64,000 nt of DNA from Salinibacillus aidingensis (GTDB lineage Bacteria; Bacillota; Bacilli; Bacillales; Alkalibacillaceae): NCBI RefSeq assembly GCF_039522525.1, contig NZ_BAAADO010000006.1, positions 1-64,000 of the forward strand, given 5' to 3'. Under the pieces are notes generated by a model. The model saw only the letters and a list, made by a program, of their open reading frames with translations, searched no databases and was not told the origin of the DNA. Position numbers and translations under genes: made by a program. Shown in pieces: positions 43,845-53,848 of the stretch (position 1 is its first letter; each line of letters opens with the position of its first letter).

Positions 43845-46715
43845 ATGGCAATGAAGTCAATAAAGGTACAAGGGGCAAGAGCCCATAATTTAAAGGATAT
43901 AGATGTAGATATACCTAAGAATAAGCTTGTTGTGATGACCGGTCTTTCCGGATCGGGAAAATCCTCTCTGGCCTTTGATACGATTTATGCAGAAGGGCAG
44001 AGAAGATATGTAGAGTCTTTATCAGCCTATGCGAGACAATTTTTAGGACAGATGGATAAGCCTGATGTGGATGCCATTGAAGGTCTTTCACCAGCCATAT
44101 CCATTGATCAGAAAACAACCAGCCGAAATCCCCGCTCAACCGTAGGAACCGTAACTGAAATTTATGATTATTTGCGTTTGCTTTATGCCCGAGTAGGACA
44201 ACCGTATTGTCCGAAGCACGGGATTGAGATTACCTCACAGACCGTAGAGCAAATGGTGGACCGGATTATGGAATATCCCGAGCGGACAAAGATGCAGATT
44301 TTAGCACCGGTGGTTTCCGGCCGAAAAGGGGAACATGAACAGGTCATTGAGAACTTACAAAAGGAAGGCTTCGTGCGGATTCGTGTAGATGGGGAAATGT
44401 ACGAGGTCACAGATGAACTGAACCTTGATAAAAATAAAAAACATTCCATTGAGGTGGTGATTGACCGCGTCATTGTAAAGGAAGGGGCCGAATCCCGCTT
44501 GAGTGACTCGGTAGAAACCGCTCTGAAACATGGGGACGGAAAGGTTATCATTGATATCATTGGTGATGAGGAACTGCTGTTCAGTGAGAAGCATGCCTGT
44601 CCTATTTGCGGTTTTTCCATTGATGAGCTGGAGCCTAGGATGTTTTCCTTTAACAGTCCGTTTGGTGCCTGCCCTACCTGTGATGGACTGGGGACGAATC
44701 TGGAGGTGGACGTTGATCTGGTCATTCCGGACAGGAACCTGTCTCTAAATGAACACGCCATTGCCCCATGGGAGCCAACAAGGTATCAATATTACCCGCA
44801 GCTCCTGAAGAGTGTATGTGAGCATTATGATATTCCGATGGATGTGCCTGTGAAGGATATTCCGGAAGATCAAATGAATAAGATTTTATATGGAAGCGGA
44901 AAAGAACGTATTCATTTCCACTATACGAATGACCGTGGCCACGTCCGGGATAATCACGTTTATTTTGAAGGTGTCATACGGAATGTGGAAAGACGCTACA
45001 GAGAGTCCACTTCGGATTGGGTCAGGGAACAAATGGAAAAATATATGGTTCATAAAGCCTGTCCAACCTGTCAGGGATATCGTCTCAGCGAAGAGGCTTT
45101 ATCCGTTAAAATCGATGGAAAACATATCAGCTTTGTGACGGATTATTCGATTGCAGAAGCCCGTGAGTTTTTCCAGACCCTCCATTTATCTGAAAAAGAA
45201 GAGCAGATTGCCCGCATGATTTTAAAGGAAATTTCCGATCGTCTCACCTTTTTACAAAATGTCGGTCTGGAGTATCTGACCTTATCCCGTTCAGCAGGCA
45301 CACTCTCAGGAGGGGAAGCTCAGCGGATCCGGCTTGCGACTCAAATCGGTTCGGCTTTAACCGGAGTGCTGTATGTACTGGATGAGCCATCAATAGGCTT
45401 GCATCAGCGGGACAACAACCGGTTGATTTCCACACTGCAGCAGATGCGTGATTTGGATAATACGTTAATTGTCGTCGAGCATGATGAGGACACGATGCTG
45501 GCTGCTGATTATATAGTGGACATTGGACCTGGAGCAGGCTCTCATGGCGGGGAGCTTGTCGCCAGCGGTACGCCAAAGCAGGTCATGAAAAGACGGGGTT
45601 CATTAACCGGGCAGTATTTATCCGGCAAAAAATTCATCCCGCTTCCGAATGAACGGCGAACTCCGGATGGCCGCTTTATTGAAATTAAAGGTGCGGAGGA
45701 AAACAATTTAAAAAATGTGGACGTTCAAATTCCGCTTGGGATTTTGAATGTCGTGACCGGTGTTTCCGGATCAGGGAAAAGCTCGCTGATCAATGAAATT
45801 TTATATAAATCCCTGTCTCAGCAGCTGTATAAAAGTAAAGTGAAGCCAGGTCAATTTGAAGAAATCAACGGTCTGGAGCACCTGGATAAAGTCATTGATA
45901 TTGACCAGTCTCCAATTGGACGTACGCCCCGATCTAATCCGGCTACGTATACAGGCGTCTTCGATGATATTCGCGATGTCTTTTCCCAGACGAATGAGGC
46001 TAAGATTCGCGGGTATAAGAAAGGACGTTTCAGCTTTAATGTCAAAGGCGGCCGCTGTGAAGCCTGTCATGGAGACGGAATCATAAAAATAGAAATGCAC
46101 TTTTTACCAGATGTGTATGTTCCGTGTGAGGTTTGTCATGGCAAGCGCTACAATCGTGAAACCCTTGAGGTCAAATATAAAGGAAAAACGATTGCTGATG
46201 TTTTAGAGATGCGTGTAGAGGAAGCGCTCGACTTTTTCGAAAACATTCCGAAAATCAAGCGGAAGATTCAGACGATTGCCGATGTCGGACTGGGATATAT
46301 CAAGCTTGGACAGCCGGCAACCACATTATCCGGCGGGGAGGCTCAGCGTATGAAGCTGGCCAGTGAGCTTCACCGTCGTTCCAATGGGAAAACCCTCTAC
46401 ATTCTGGATGAGCCTACAACCGGATTACATGTTCATGATATTAAACGCTTGCTGACGGTTCTTCAGCGTCTGGTGGCGAATGGAGATACCGTGTTAATCA
46501 TTGAGCATAATCTGGATGTCATTAAGACTGCAGATTATTTAATCGATTTAGGTCCTGAAGGTGGAGAAGGTGGAGGTAGCATTGTCGCTGCCGGAACACC
46601 AGAGGAGGTAGCTGACCAGGAGGACGTTTCTTATACCGGAAAATACTTAAAGCCCATATTGGAGCGTGATCGCAAACGTATGGAGGATATGGTGAAGGAA
46701 AAGGCCACTTCATAG
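43845..46715 (+). CDS. uvrA: Excinuclease ABC subunit A
   Basis: A 956-residue double ABC ATPase that recognises DNA damage. It has Walker A motifs GLSGSGKSSLAFDT (about 32) and GVSGSGKSSL (about 640), signature motifs LSGGEAQRIRLA and LSGGEAQRMKLA, and zinc fingers of the CPICGF and CEACHGDG...CEVCHG types. It is cotranscribed with uvrB under the LexA box. The ATG at 43845 and the ATG two codons on are both possible starts. Confidence 0.98.
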   Translation: MAMKSIKVQGARAHNLKDIDVDIPKNKLVVMTGLSGSGKSSLAFDTIYAEGQRRYVESLSAYARQFLGQMDKPDVDAIEGLSPAISIDQKTTSRNPRSTVGTVTEIYDYLRLLYARVGQPYCPKHGIEITSQTVEQMVDRIMEYPERTKMQILAPVVSGRKGEHEQVIENLQKEGFVRIRVDGEMYEVTDELNLDKNKKHSIEVVIDRVIVKEGAESRLSDSVETALKHGDGKVIIDIIGDEELLFSEKHACPICGFSIDELEPRMFSFNSPFGACPTCDGLGTNLEVDVDLVIPDRNLSLNEHAIAPWEPTRYQYYPQLLKSVCEHYDIPMDVPVKDIPEDQMNKILYGSGKERIHFHYTNDRGHVRDNHVYFEGVIRNVERRYRESTSDWVREQMEKYMVHKACPTCQGYRLSEEALSVKIDGKHISFVTDYSIAEAREFFQTLHLSEKEEQIARMILKEISDRLTFLQNVGLEYLTLSRSAGTLSGGEAQRIRLATQIGSALTGVLYVLDEPSIGLHQRDNNRLISTLQQMRDLDNTLIVVEHDEDTMLAADYIVDIGPGAGSHGGELVASGTPKQVMKRRGSLTGQYLSGKKFIPLPNERRTPDGRFIEIKGAEENNLKNVDVQIPLGILNVVTGVSGSGKSSLINEILYKSLSQQLYKSKVKPGQFEEINGLEHLDKVIDIDQSPIGRTPRSNPATYTGVFDDIRDVFSQTNEAKIRGYKKGRFSFNVKGGRCEACHGDGIIKIEMHFLPDVYVPCEVCHGKRYNRETLEVKYKGKTIADVLEMRVEEALDFFENIPKIKRKIQTIADVGLGYIKLGQPATTLSGGEAQRMKLASELHRRSNGKTLYILDEPTTGLHVHDIKRLLTVLQRLVANGDTVLIIEHNLDVIKTADYLIDLGPEGGEGGGSIVAAGTPEEVADQEDVSYTGKYLKPILERDRKRMEDMVKEKATS

Positions 46716-46754
46716 AGGAGCATGTGATTATAGGTGAAGAGAGGAGATTTTTTG

Positions 46755-47108
46755 ATGAAAGCAATTGAAATGGATGAAGTCCAGAAAGCACTGGAACAGT
46801 ATGCTGAACAGGATGTATATATCCATGTGGAAACCACCAATGGGGCGTACGCAAAGCATTTTGACCGTAACGCCCATAACGTTGGTGCTTATGTCCGTAA
46901 TACACAGGTTCAATATACACAGGCCAAAATTGTGGATGCAGAGGATGCATTTCGTGTCGGCCTGAAGCTGGAAAAAGGCTGGATTTACGCAGAAGGTCTT
47001 ACCGATTGGGAATGGAATGAAAATGGAGAATTGCTGCTGGCAGGCCATGACGCAGAGGGACGGTTAATGGTAGCCCTTCAGATTAGCAAAAATCCATTTC
47101 GGTATTAA
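46755..47108 (+). CDS. yojF: YojF family protein (DUF1806)
   Basis: From ATG 46755 (AGAGGAGAT upstream) the protein has 117 residues: AIEMDEVQKALEQYAEQDVY ... ALQISKNPFRY. It matches the YojF family of unknown function, which is regularly encoded next to yojG/bshB2 as here. Its stop overlaps the following reading frame. The GTG at 46734 lies upstream of the ribosome binding site and is not used. Confidence 0.85.
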   Translation: MKAIEMDEVQKALEQYAEQDVYIHVETTNGAYAKHFDRNAHNVGAYVRNTQVQYTQAKIVDAEDAFRVGLKLEKGWIYAEGLTDWEWNENGELLLAGHDAEGRLMVALQISKNPFRY

Positions 47109-47131
47109 TGAAAAGAGAGGGGAATTTAGTC

Positions 47132-47800
47132 GTGCATAAACATGTGGTTGTCATTTATCCGCATCCAGATGATGAGTCATTTGGAAGTTCAGGAACTATG
47201 ACACAATTTCGGAAAGAAGGGGTTCCGGTCACTTATCTGTGTGGAACGCTTGGAGAAATGGGCAGAAATATGGGGAATCCCTTTTTTGCCAACCGGGAAA
47301 CCCTTCCAGATATTCGAAAAAAAGAGCTGCTTGATGCCTGTGAAATTCTGGATGTTGATGTAAAAATGCTGGGGTATCGTGACAAAACGATTGAATTTGA
47401 ATCAAGGGATGAGATGGCCGAGCATCTGAAGAGTTATTTGGATGAACTAAAGCCTACCCTTGTGATTACCCATTATCCTGGGGAAGCGGTCCATCCTGAT
47501 CATGATGCCATGGGTGCCGCAGCAATTGAAGCTGTAAAGCGGATCAATCCTGAGGAGCGTCCGGAAGTCTGGGCTCAGGCGATTACCAACAGACGCTATG
47601 AAAAGCTAGGCCGTCCGCAAATTGTAAACAATGTCGCGGACGAATTCGATATAAAACTCTCGGCCATTCAGGCGCACCGCTCCCAGTTTGAAGGCATGTT
47701 CCAGAAAATAAAGCAGAGCCCTGACTTTAAAGGGCAATATGAGGACGTATTAGAACGATTTAAGCAAGAGGAATTTTATAAATGGACATTTAATAACTAA
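47132..47800 (+). CDS. bshB2: Bacillithiol biosynthesis deacetylase BshB2
   Basis: A 222-residue LmbE/PIG-L-type zinc deacetylase. The first metal motif is PHPDDESFGSSG and the later His is in THYPGEAVHPDHDAMG. It removes acetyl from GlcNAc-malate in bacillithiol synthesis; BshB2 is the paralogue paired with yojF. The GTG at 47132 with GAGAGGGG upstream gives the family N-terminus MHKHVVVIYPHPDDES. The ATG at 47108 precedes that site. Confidence 0.9.
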   Translation: MHKHVVVIYPHPDDESFGSSGTMTQFRKEGVPVTYLCGTLGEMGRNMGNPFFANRETLPDIRKKELLDACEILDVDVKMLGYRDKTIEFESRDEMAEHLKSYLDELKPTLVITHYPGEAVHPDHDAMGAAAIEAVKRINPEERPEVWAQAITNRRYEKLGRPQIVNNVADEFDIKLSAIQAHRSQFEGMFQKIKQSPDFKGQYEDVLERFKQEEFYKWTFNN

Positions 47801-47828
47801 TCAGCGTATGCGTACGCTGATTTTTTAT
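47799..47828 (+). terminator. Terminator after bshB2
   Basis: AATCAGCGTA and TACGCTGATT form a perfect stem that overlaps the bshB2 stop codon, followed by T. Confidence 0.88.
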
Positions 47829-47976
47829 TGCTGTAGGAAATTATAAAATTACGGATTTATGGATAAAAAATCAGGAGTGGCCACGTCCGGCTCCCATTCA
47901 GATGATTCAAATAACTCTTGTGTTTCCACTGACACTTTAGTACTTTAAGAGAAGAAGCGATTCAGGAAGGAGAATC

Positions 47977-49086
47977 ATGATGGAACAGGAGCGAAAACGG
48001 ATTTTAAAGCTGATTGAAGAAGGGAAACTGTCCGCAGATGAAGCAAATGAGCTTCTGCAGGCACTTGATGATGCTGAACAGGCAAAGGAAAAGGAAGAAA
48101 GCAGTAAACCGCAGTTTCCTTCAACTGTTGTTCATGAGGATCAGGAAAATCAGCACCGGGAGAGGAATGAAACATCCAGACAGGCCTCGACGAAAGAGAA
48201 GATATTTGACTTTATTGATGCCACCGTTGAAAAAATAAAAAAAGCAGATATTGATTTTAACTTTGGGCCTCATAAGCAGGTTTCGCACATTTTTCAGTAC
48301 CAGGATACCTCTGTTTCATCATTTGAAATAGATGTTGAAAACGGAGGCATAGAGGTTAAGTCGTGGGATGAGAAGGATATTCGACTGGAATGTAAGGCCA
48401 AAGTGTACAAAGCAAACGATGAAAAACAGGCGAAGGAAATGCTGCTGAAGGAAATGTCAGTGGATATCGATACCGGGCAACTGAAGGTTAACCTTGATGC
48501 AAAAAGAATAAAAGCAGATTTTCGAATATGGATTCCGGAGCATATGTATGAAGCATCTTCCATAAAAGTCTTTAATGGTTCCGTTAACGTGCAGGATATG
48601 AAGGTTCCGAACCTGAAAGTGAAAACCTCAAACGGAAAAATTGAATTAAGTAATATGACAGGTGAAAAGTGGGAGGTGGAATCGGTCAACAGCAACATCC
48701 GCCTTGACAATGTAAAAGGGAACCAATGTGAAATTGAAACCTTAAACGGATCGATCTTTGTAGATGGCGAGTGGGAGGAAGTTGAGTCCCAGGTGATTAA
48801 TGGCAGTATTAAAGGCTATTTACGAGGAGAGAAAGCGAAAAGTGGATACTTTAAGTCGACCACAGGCTCCATATCCTTGTTTGTCCCTTCCGATCAATCC
48901 GTGGATGGAGAGCTTTCATCCAGTGTCGGAAACGTTCAATGCTATTTACCCGGCCACACTATGCTCAAAAGTGAAAAGGAAGTGCTGAAGAAATCCATGC
49001 ATTTCCAGACCAATGGACATGAGCCTGTACTGTATTTAGAAGCCGAATCCAAAACGGGTACAGTGAAGGTAAGTCCACTTGACTAA
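47977..49086 (+). CDS. yvlB: DUF4097 beta-repeat protein, YvlB-like
   Basis: A 369-residue protein. A short N-terminal helical domain (about 1-35; MEQERKRILKLIEEGKLSADEANELLQ) of the SHOCT-like type is followed by a charged linker. From about 105 a beta-solenoid of the DUF4097 type repeats VxSxNGxI units (VKTSNGKIELSN, VESVNSNIRLDNV, IETLNGSIFVDG). It belongs to the envelope-stress-linked YvlB/LiaG class. yvlD follows; the PspC-like yvlC found between them in B. subtilis is absent. Confidence 0.85.
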   Translation: MMEQERKRILKLIEEGKLSADEANELLQALDDAEQAKEKEESSKPQFPSTVVHEDQENQHRERNETSRQASTKEKIFDFIDATVEKIKKADIDFNFGPHKQVSHIFQYQDTSVSSFEIDVENGGIEVKSWDEKDIRLECKAKVYKANDEKQAKEMLLKEMSVDIDTGQLKVNLDAKRIKADFRIWIPEHMYEASSIKVFNGSVNVQDMKVPNLKVKTSNGKIELSNMTGEKWEVESVNSNIRLDNVKGNQCEIETLNGSIFVDGEWEEVESQVINGSIKGYLRGEKAKSGYFKSTTGSISLFVPSDQSVDGELSSSVGNVQCYLPGHTMLKSEKEVLKKSMHFQTNGHEPVLYLEAESKTGTVKVSPLD

Positions 49087-49112
49087 GTAAAAGCTTGGAA
49101 GGAGGAAAACCT

Positions 49113-49472
49113 ATGATTAAAAACTGGGCGTTATCCATTGTGTTAAACGCCGTGGCCATACTGGCGGCTGCGCAATTATTTGATGGCATGATTGTAACGG
49201 ATTTTGTAACGGCTATTCTTGCAAGCCTGATTCTGTCTCTGCTAAACGTCATTGTTAAACCTGTTTTAGTTTTCTTCACTCTGCCAATCACAATTTTTTC
49301 CCTGGGGCTTTTCCTGTTTGTGATTAATGCCATCACACTGATGATCACCCAGGCGATTATCGGGGATGCCTTTATCATCGAAGGTTTTGGAACCGCAATC
49401 CTGGCTGCAATTGTATTATCTGTGCTGAATGTATTGCTGCAAAAGCTGGTCGTAGATGCGTTTAAAAAATAA
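49113..49472 (+). CDS. yvlD: Phage holin family 4 superfamily membrane protein YvlD
   Basis: A 119-residue protein with four membrane helices (LSIVLNAVAILAAAQLFDGM, IVKPVLVFFTLPITIFSLGL) of the YvlD/PF04020 family. It starts at ATG 49113 behind GGAAGGAGG. Despite the family name it is not a phage gene; its function is unknown, and it pairs with yvlB. Confidence 0.88.
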   Translation: MIKNWALSIVLNAVAILAAAQLFDGMIVTDFVTAILASLILSLLNVIVKPVLVFFTLPITIFSLGLFLFVINAITLMITQAIIGDAFIIEGFGTAILAAIVLSVLNVLLQKLVVDAFKK

Positions 49473-49620
49473 GCCTGCTCCTCCTCATAAGGGAATAGAA
49501 TCACCAGCTGGTTAAACTTCCTGATCTTTTTGTGAAACCAAAAGCTTTAGTGTAAAATAAACGATAAATCGTGCTAAAATAAGGAGCAGCAATGGAACGC
49601 ATGTAGGAGGAAAAATACAT

Positions 49621-50559
49621 ATGGCTAAAGTACGCACGAAAGATATTATAGAACGGTTTAATCTTGAACTGGTTGCAGGTAAAAATGGCATTCACCGGGA
49701 GATTGTAAAAAGTGATATTTCAAGGCCCGGACTGGAAATGGCAGGCTATTTTAAGCATTATGCCGCTGAACGTATTCAGTTATTAGGAAAAACCGAAATT
49801 TCTTTTTTCAGTGAATTATCTGATGATATGAGGCAGGATCGGGTGATGAGGCTTTGTACAGACGTAACTCCCGGGATTATCATTTCACGGGCAATGGACG
49901 TGCCACAGGAGCTGATTGAAGCGGGACAAAATGCAGGAGTTCCTATTATGAGATCCCCGCTTAAAACGACCAGTGTGATTAGTCGAATGACGAATTACCT
50001 GGAATCAAAATTTGCCCCTTTCACCGCTATTCATGGGGTGCTTGTGGATATTTACGGGGTTGGTGTTCTCATCACCGGTCAAAGCGGGGTGGGGAAAAGC
50101 GAAACGGCATTAGAGTTAGTTAAAAGAGGGCATCGCCTGGTTGCGGATGATAGTGTGGAGATACGCCAGGAGGATCTTGATACTCTTATCGGAAATTCCC
50201 CGCCACTTATTGAACATTTACTGGAAATTCGCGGTCTGGGGATTATCGATGTGATGACGCTGTTTGGTGCCGGTGCAGTGCGCAGCCATAAGAGAATAAC
50301 TCTCGTGATCAACCTCGAATTGTGGGATAAAGATAAACAGTATGATAGACTTGGTTTGGATGAAGAAACGATGAAAATTATGGATGTTGAACTGCCACAG
50401 GCAACGATTCCTGTCCGGCCTGGACGGAACTTAGCTGTTATTATTGAGGTAGCAGCGATGAACTTCCGCCTGAAACGAATGGGGATTAATGCTGCCAGAG
50501 ATTTTACTCAACGTCTTACGCAGATGATTGATTCTGATGATGATAAATACGAAAAATAA
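49621..50559 (+). CDS. hprK: HPr kinase/phosphorylase
   Basis: A 312-residue HprK. The N-terminal domain (1-130) is followed by a catalytic domain with the P-loop GQSGVGKS at residues 153-160 and the signature EIRGLGIIDVMTLFGAGAV. It phosphorylates Ser46 of HPr when glycolytic intermediates are high, and HPr-Ser-P then works with CcpA on cre sites such as those proposed before treP and glpF. It is the first gene of the hprK-lgt-yvoD-ppaX-yvoF operon. Confidence 0.97.
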   Translation: MAKVRTKDIIERFNLELVAGKNGIHREIVKSDISRPGLEMAGYFKHYAAERIQLLGKTEISFFSELSDDMRQDRVMRLCTDVTPGIIISRAMDVPQELIEAGQNAGVPIMRSPLKTTSVISRMTNYLESKFAPFTAIHGVLVDIYGVGVLITGQSGVGKSETALELVKRGHRLVADDSVEIRQEDLDTLIGNSPPLIEHLLEIRGLGIIDVMTLFGAGAVRSHKRITLVINLELWDKDKQYDRLGLDEETMKIMDVELPQATIPVRPGRNLAVIIEVAAMNFRLKRMGINAARDFTQRLTQMIDSDDDKYEK

Positions 50560-50571
50560 GGAGAGGAAATC

Positions 50572-51411
50572 ATGTTTTTCAACATACAACCCTATGACCG
50601 AGTCTTTATTGAACTAGGACCTGTCCCTATTTACTGGTATGGCGTGATCATCGCTACCGGTGCTGCACTTGGTTTGTGGCTGGCAACCCGGGAGGCAAAA
50701 CGACTGGGTCTTAAGGAAGACATTTTTGTTGATTTACTTATATTTGCGATTCCTGCAGCGATCCTGTTTGCGAGAATCTATTACGTCATCTTTGAATGGG
50801 ATCGCTATGCCGGCGCGCCATGGTGGAAAGTTTTTGCTGTCTGGGAAGGTGGTATTGCCATTCATGGAGCCCTGATTGGTTCTGTTTTAACCGCCTGGCT
50901 ATTTGCCAAAGTGAAAGGAATATCCTTTTGGATGCTGGCAGATATCGCCGCACCAAGTCTTTTGTTAGGTCAGGCGATTGGCCGCTGGGGTAATTTTATG
51001 AACCAGGAGGCTCACGGAGGTCCTGTGACTGAAGACGCCTATAACAATTTCATTCAGTACATTCCCGATTTTATTACCAATCAAATGATTATTGAGGGTG
51101 TCATGTATCAGCCTACTTTTTTATATGAATCTGTCTGGAACATCTTAGGACTCATTCTGCTGCTTTATTTACGTAAGGTTAATCCAAGACGCGGAGAACT
51201 ATTTTTCAGCTATCTAATCTGGTATTCCTTTGGGCGATTCTTTATCGAGGGATTACGAACAGATAGTTTATATCTAATGGGAACAGATATTCGTGTAGCT
51301 CGGCTCATCTCGGTATTACTGATTGCCGCCAGTGTGGCGCTAATGTACTTTCGTCGTAAAAAAGGCTATGCAAATGTACATTACAATGGGCAATTACCAT
51401 CTAAAAAATAG
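50572..51411 (+). CDS. lgt: Prolipoprotein diacylglyceryl transferase
   Basis: A 279-residue membrane enzyme with about seven helices and the Lgt signature GRWGNFMNQEAHGG. It adds diacylglycerol to the lipobox cysteine, so it is needed for lipoproteins in this window such as CccB, the penicillin-binding protein and the 32 kb lipoprotein. It starts 12 bases after hprK behind AAGGAGAGG. Confidence 0.97.
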   Translation: MFFNIQPYDRVFIELGPVPIYWYGVIIATGAALGLWLATREAKRLGLKEDIFVDLLIFAIPAAILFARIYYVIFEWDRYAGAPWWKVFAVWEGGIAIHGALIGSVLTAWLFAKVKGISFWMLADIAAPSLLLGQAIGRWGNFMNQEAHGGPVTEDAYNNFIQYIPDFITNQMIIEGVMYQPTFLYESVWNILGLILLLYLRKVNPRRGELFFSYLIWYSFGRFFIEGLRTDSLYLMGTDIRVARLISVLLIAASVALMYFRRKKGYANVHYNGQLPSKK

Positions 51412-51422
51412 GAGGTTATGTT

Positions 51423-52382
51423 GTGTCAGGAATTTTACAGCGTGGACTTAAAAGTGGACTTTCGTTAACGTGGATGCTCGGAAAAATTATATTTCCTGTC
51501 ACGTTAATCATTACCATTATTGGCCATACGCCTTTTTTTCCAATCATTATCGACTGGCTGGAACCTCTGATGAAGCTGCTGGGACTTCCTGGCGAAGCTG
51601 CAGTTCCACTGGTACTGGGGAATTTTTCTAACCTTTACGCCGGTATTGGTGCGATTATCACCTTTGATTTTACGGTAAAAGAAGTATTTATAATGGCCAT
51701 TATGCTATCATTTTCTCATAACTTATTGATTGAATCGTCCATAGCTTCCAAAGTTGGCGTAAGTTGGTGGCTGATTTCAGGCATTCGAATCGGACTTGCG
51801 GTCATCTCGGCGGTCATCATCAACCTGTTCTGGAGCGGCGGACAGGAAATGGCTCAGTATGGGCTTATTTCATCCGGTCCTGAACCGGAAACCTGGGGTG
51901 GAATTCTCTATTTAGGTCTGGAAACCGCCGTTATTGCGATTCTTCAATTAGCAGCTATTGTCATTCCATTAATGGTGGTTATGCAGTGGTTAAAGGAAAA
52001 AGGCTACTTCACCGTTATGTCCAACTGGCTGGCTCCTTTCACGAAAATATTAGGAGTTGAGCGCAATGCATCGATGACCCTTGTTACAGGTCTGACGATT
52101 GGTTTAGCCTATGGTGCCGGCCTTATGTTTCAGGCTGTTCAGGAAGAGGGAATTTCGAAAAAGGATATGACTCTGGTTTTAATATTCCTTGTATCCTGTC
52201 ACGCAGTTGTAGAGGATACACTTGTCTTTGCACCACTTGGGATTCCACTTTGGCCATTACTGCTCATCAGGCTGATAACGGCTATCATTCTTACCGCAAC
52301 AATTGGCTTAATCTGGAATCGCATGGAACTTCATAAGAGAAAGGATACGACAGCACATGAGCATACGTACACTTCTGTTTGA
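51423..52382 (+). CDS. yvoD: Nucleoside-recognition (Gate) domain membrane protein YvoD
   Basis: A 319-residue protein with about eight membrane helices and two Gate-type segments related to SpmA/SpmB and nucleoside transporters (LGLPGEAAVPLVLGNFSNLY; LVSCHAVVEDTLVF). The substrate is unknown. It starts at GTG 51423 with AGGAGG upstream and overlaps ppaX by 26 bases. Order matches B. subtilis. Confidence 0.88.
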   Translation: MSGILQRGLKSGLSLTWMLGKIIFPVTLIITIIGHTPFFPIIIDWLEPLMKLLGLPGEAAVPLVLGNFSNLYAGIGAIITFDFTVKEVFIMAIMLSFSHNLLIESSIASKVGVSWWLISGIRIGLAVISAVIINLFWSGGQEMAQYGLISSGPEPETWGGILYLGLETAVIAILQLAAIVIPLMVVMQWLKEKGYFTVMSNWLAPFTKILGVERNASMTLVTGLTIGLAYGAGLMFQAVQEEGISKKDMTLVLIFLVSCHAVVEDTLVFAPLGIPLWPLLLIRLITAIILTATIGLIWNRMELHKRKDTTAHEHTYTSV

Positions 52383-52995
52383 TCTGGATGGCACCTTAAT
52401 TGATACAAATGAACTGATTATCTCTTCTTTTCTGCATACACTTGAGCAGTATGTTCCTGGTAAGTATAAGAGAGAGGACGTATACGATTTTATCGGCCCT
52501 TCCTTATGGGATAGCTTTGGTCAGGTTATGCCGGACAAAGTGGATGAAATGGTAGAGACCTATCGAAAACATAATTTGGAGCATCATGATTCCTTTGTGG
52601 TTGCCTATGATGGCGTGCCTGAAACGATTCAGAAACTGAAAGAGGATGGCTATAAGCTCGGAATTGTCACAACAAAAGTTGGGGATACCGCCAAAAGAGG
52701 ACTAAAGGTTACAGAACTGGCCGCTTACTTTGATGTTCTGATCGGACTGGATGATGTCCGGCACGAAAAACCTCATCCCGAACCGATTTATCAGGCTTTA
52801 TCAGCTTTGGATGCAAAAGCTGACGAAGCCATTATGGTGGGAGATAATACCCATGATATCCTTGCCGGACAAAATGCGGGTGTGAAGACTGCCGGTGTTG
52901 CGTGGACGATTAAGGGAAGAGAAACCTTAGAGTCCCTGAATCCGGATTATATGCTTGATAATATGCAGGATTTGCTAACGATTGCAGGGAAGTGA
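52357..52995 (+). CDS. ppaX: Pyrophosphatase PpaX (HAD family)
   Basis: A 212-residue HAD hydrolase with motif I FDLDGTLIDTNE and motif III/IV EKPHPEPIY ... MVGDNTHDILAGQNAG. In B. subtilis PpaX hydrolyses the pyrophosphate released when HprK dephosphorylates HPr by phosphorolysis, which explains its place in this operon. It overlaps yvoD. Confidence 0.95.
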   Translation: MSIRTLLFDLDGTLIDTNELIISSFLHTLEQYVPGKYKREDVYDFIGPSLWDSFGQVMPDKVDEMVETYRKHNLEHHDSFVVAYDGVPETIQKLKEDGYKLGIVTTKVGDTAKRGLKVTELAAYFDVLIGLDDVRHEKPHPEPIYQALSALDAKADEAIMVGDNTHDILAGQNAGVKTAGVAWTIKGRETLESLNPDYMLDNMQDLLTIAGK

Positions 52996-52999
52996 TGAT

Positions 53000-53536
53000 G
53001 TGAGAAGAACAGACCGATACCGTGTCGAGGGAGCGAATTCCTTGTGGCATGTTTATAAGACTGTACCGTTCTGGAAGGTCGTCAAAAATTTCATTGTCAT
53101 TCAACTGGCACGGTATACGCCTTTTTTATCCATGAAAAATTGGATGTATCGAAAGTTTCTGAGGATGAATGTGGGGAAACAGACCTCCTTTGCCTTAATG
53201 GTCATGCTTGATGTGATGTTTCCCGAAAAAATTTCCGTGGGCCGAAACACGGTCATTGGCTACAACACAACGATTCTAGCCCACGAATATTTAATAAAGG
53301 AATATCGTCTCGGTAAAGTGGAAATTGGAGATGAAGTGATGATCGGAGCCAATTCCACCATACTTCCCGGAGTCAAAATCGGTGATCATGCCATTGTTTC
53401 CGCAGGTACCGTTGTCCACAAGGATGTACCTGCCGGGAGCTTTGTAGGCGGTAATCCGATGCAGCTGATTTATACAAAAGAGGAAATGGATGAACGGAGA
53501 AAACAGGATACCTATTTTTCTCATAAAGAGGTTTAA
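53000..53536 (+). CDS. yvoF: Left-handed beta-helix acetyltransferase YvoF
   Basis: About 178 residues from GTG 53000 (MRRTDRYRVEG), with only a weak upstream ribosome site, so the start is uncertain. Hexapeptide repeats (VEIGDEVMIGANSTILPG, VKIGDHAIVSAGTVVHKDVP) give the maltose/galactoside O-acetyltransferase fold. The acceptor is unknown. It is the last gene of the hprK operon. Confidence 0.88.
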   Translation: MRRTDRYRVEGANSLWHVYKTVPFWKVVKNFIVIQLARYTPFLSMKNWMYRKFLRMNVGKQTSFALMVMLDVMFPEKISVGRNTVIGYNTTILAHEYLIKEYRLGKVEIGDEVMIGANSTILPGVKIGDHAIVSAGTVVHKDVPAGSFVGGNPMQLIYTKEEMDERRKQDTYFSHKEV

Positions 53537-53583
53537 AACGCTGGTTTTATGAACGGAATGGTTCATAGGGCCTGCGTTTTTTA
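53537..53583 (+). terminator. Terminator of the hprK operon
   Basis: AAACGCTGG near 53538 pairs imperfectly with CCTGCGTTTT near 53570, followed by T. 53584-53692 shows nothing recognisable. Confidence 0.7.
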
Positions 53584-53692
53584 TTTCGAGGATCGTTTAT
53601 GGGATTCCAGGGAGGCCATAACATTCAGGTTTGATACGTCTTGAGTATATAGCATGACTTATAGTTCAATTCGACCTGCAACCAGTCGTTCA

Positions 53693-53848
53693 TAAAGTGA
53701 AACTTCCATCAGTGGGGGTTTTCTCCATCCCCCACGGATGGTTAGTTGAACTTATCAGGTTTTTACTGGCCGTTTATCCCCCACTTAGTCTTATTGGGTT
53801 ACCCTCAAAACTTGAAGTGAGGGTATTACGGCCAGTTAATACGTGATA
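53693..53848 (+). repeat. Structured interspersed repeat, copy B
   Basis: About 155 bp, nearly identical to copy A. The first hairpin is CCATCAGTGGGGG/CCCCCACGGATGG. The second arm is bounded by TTATCA/TGATAA and by the perfect pair ACTGGCCGT/ACGGCCAGT. It lies between the hprK operon and the dhaK promoter region. Confidence 0.85.

Noticed and set aside
44183..44761. 192-codon minus-strand ORF inside uvrA
   Set aside because: Antisense shadow of uvrA, rich in Ser and Arg, with no ribosome site or family resemblance.
49087..49112. Missing yvlC as a hidden or broken gene
   Set aside because: Only 26 bases separate yvlB and yvlD; there is no room for a PspC-like gene or remnant.
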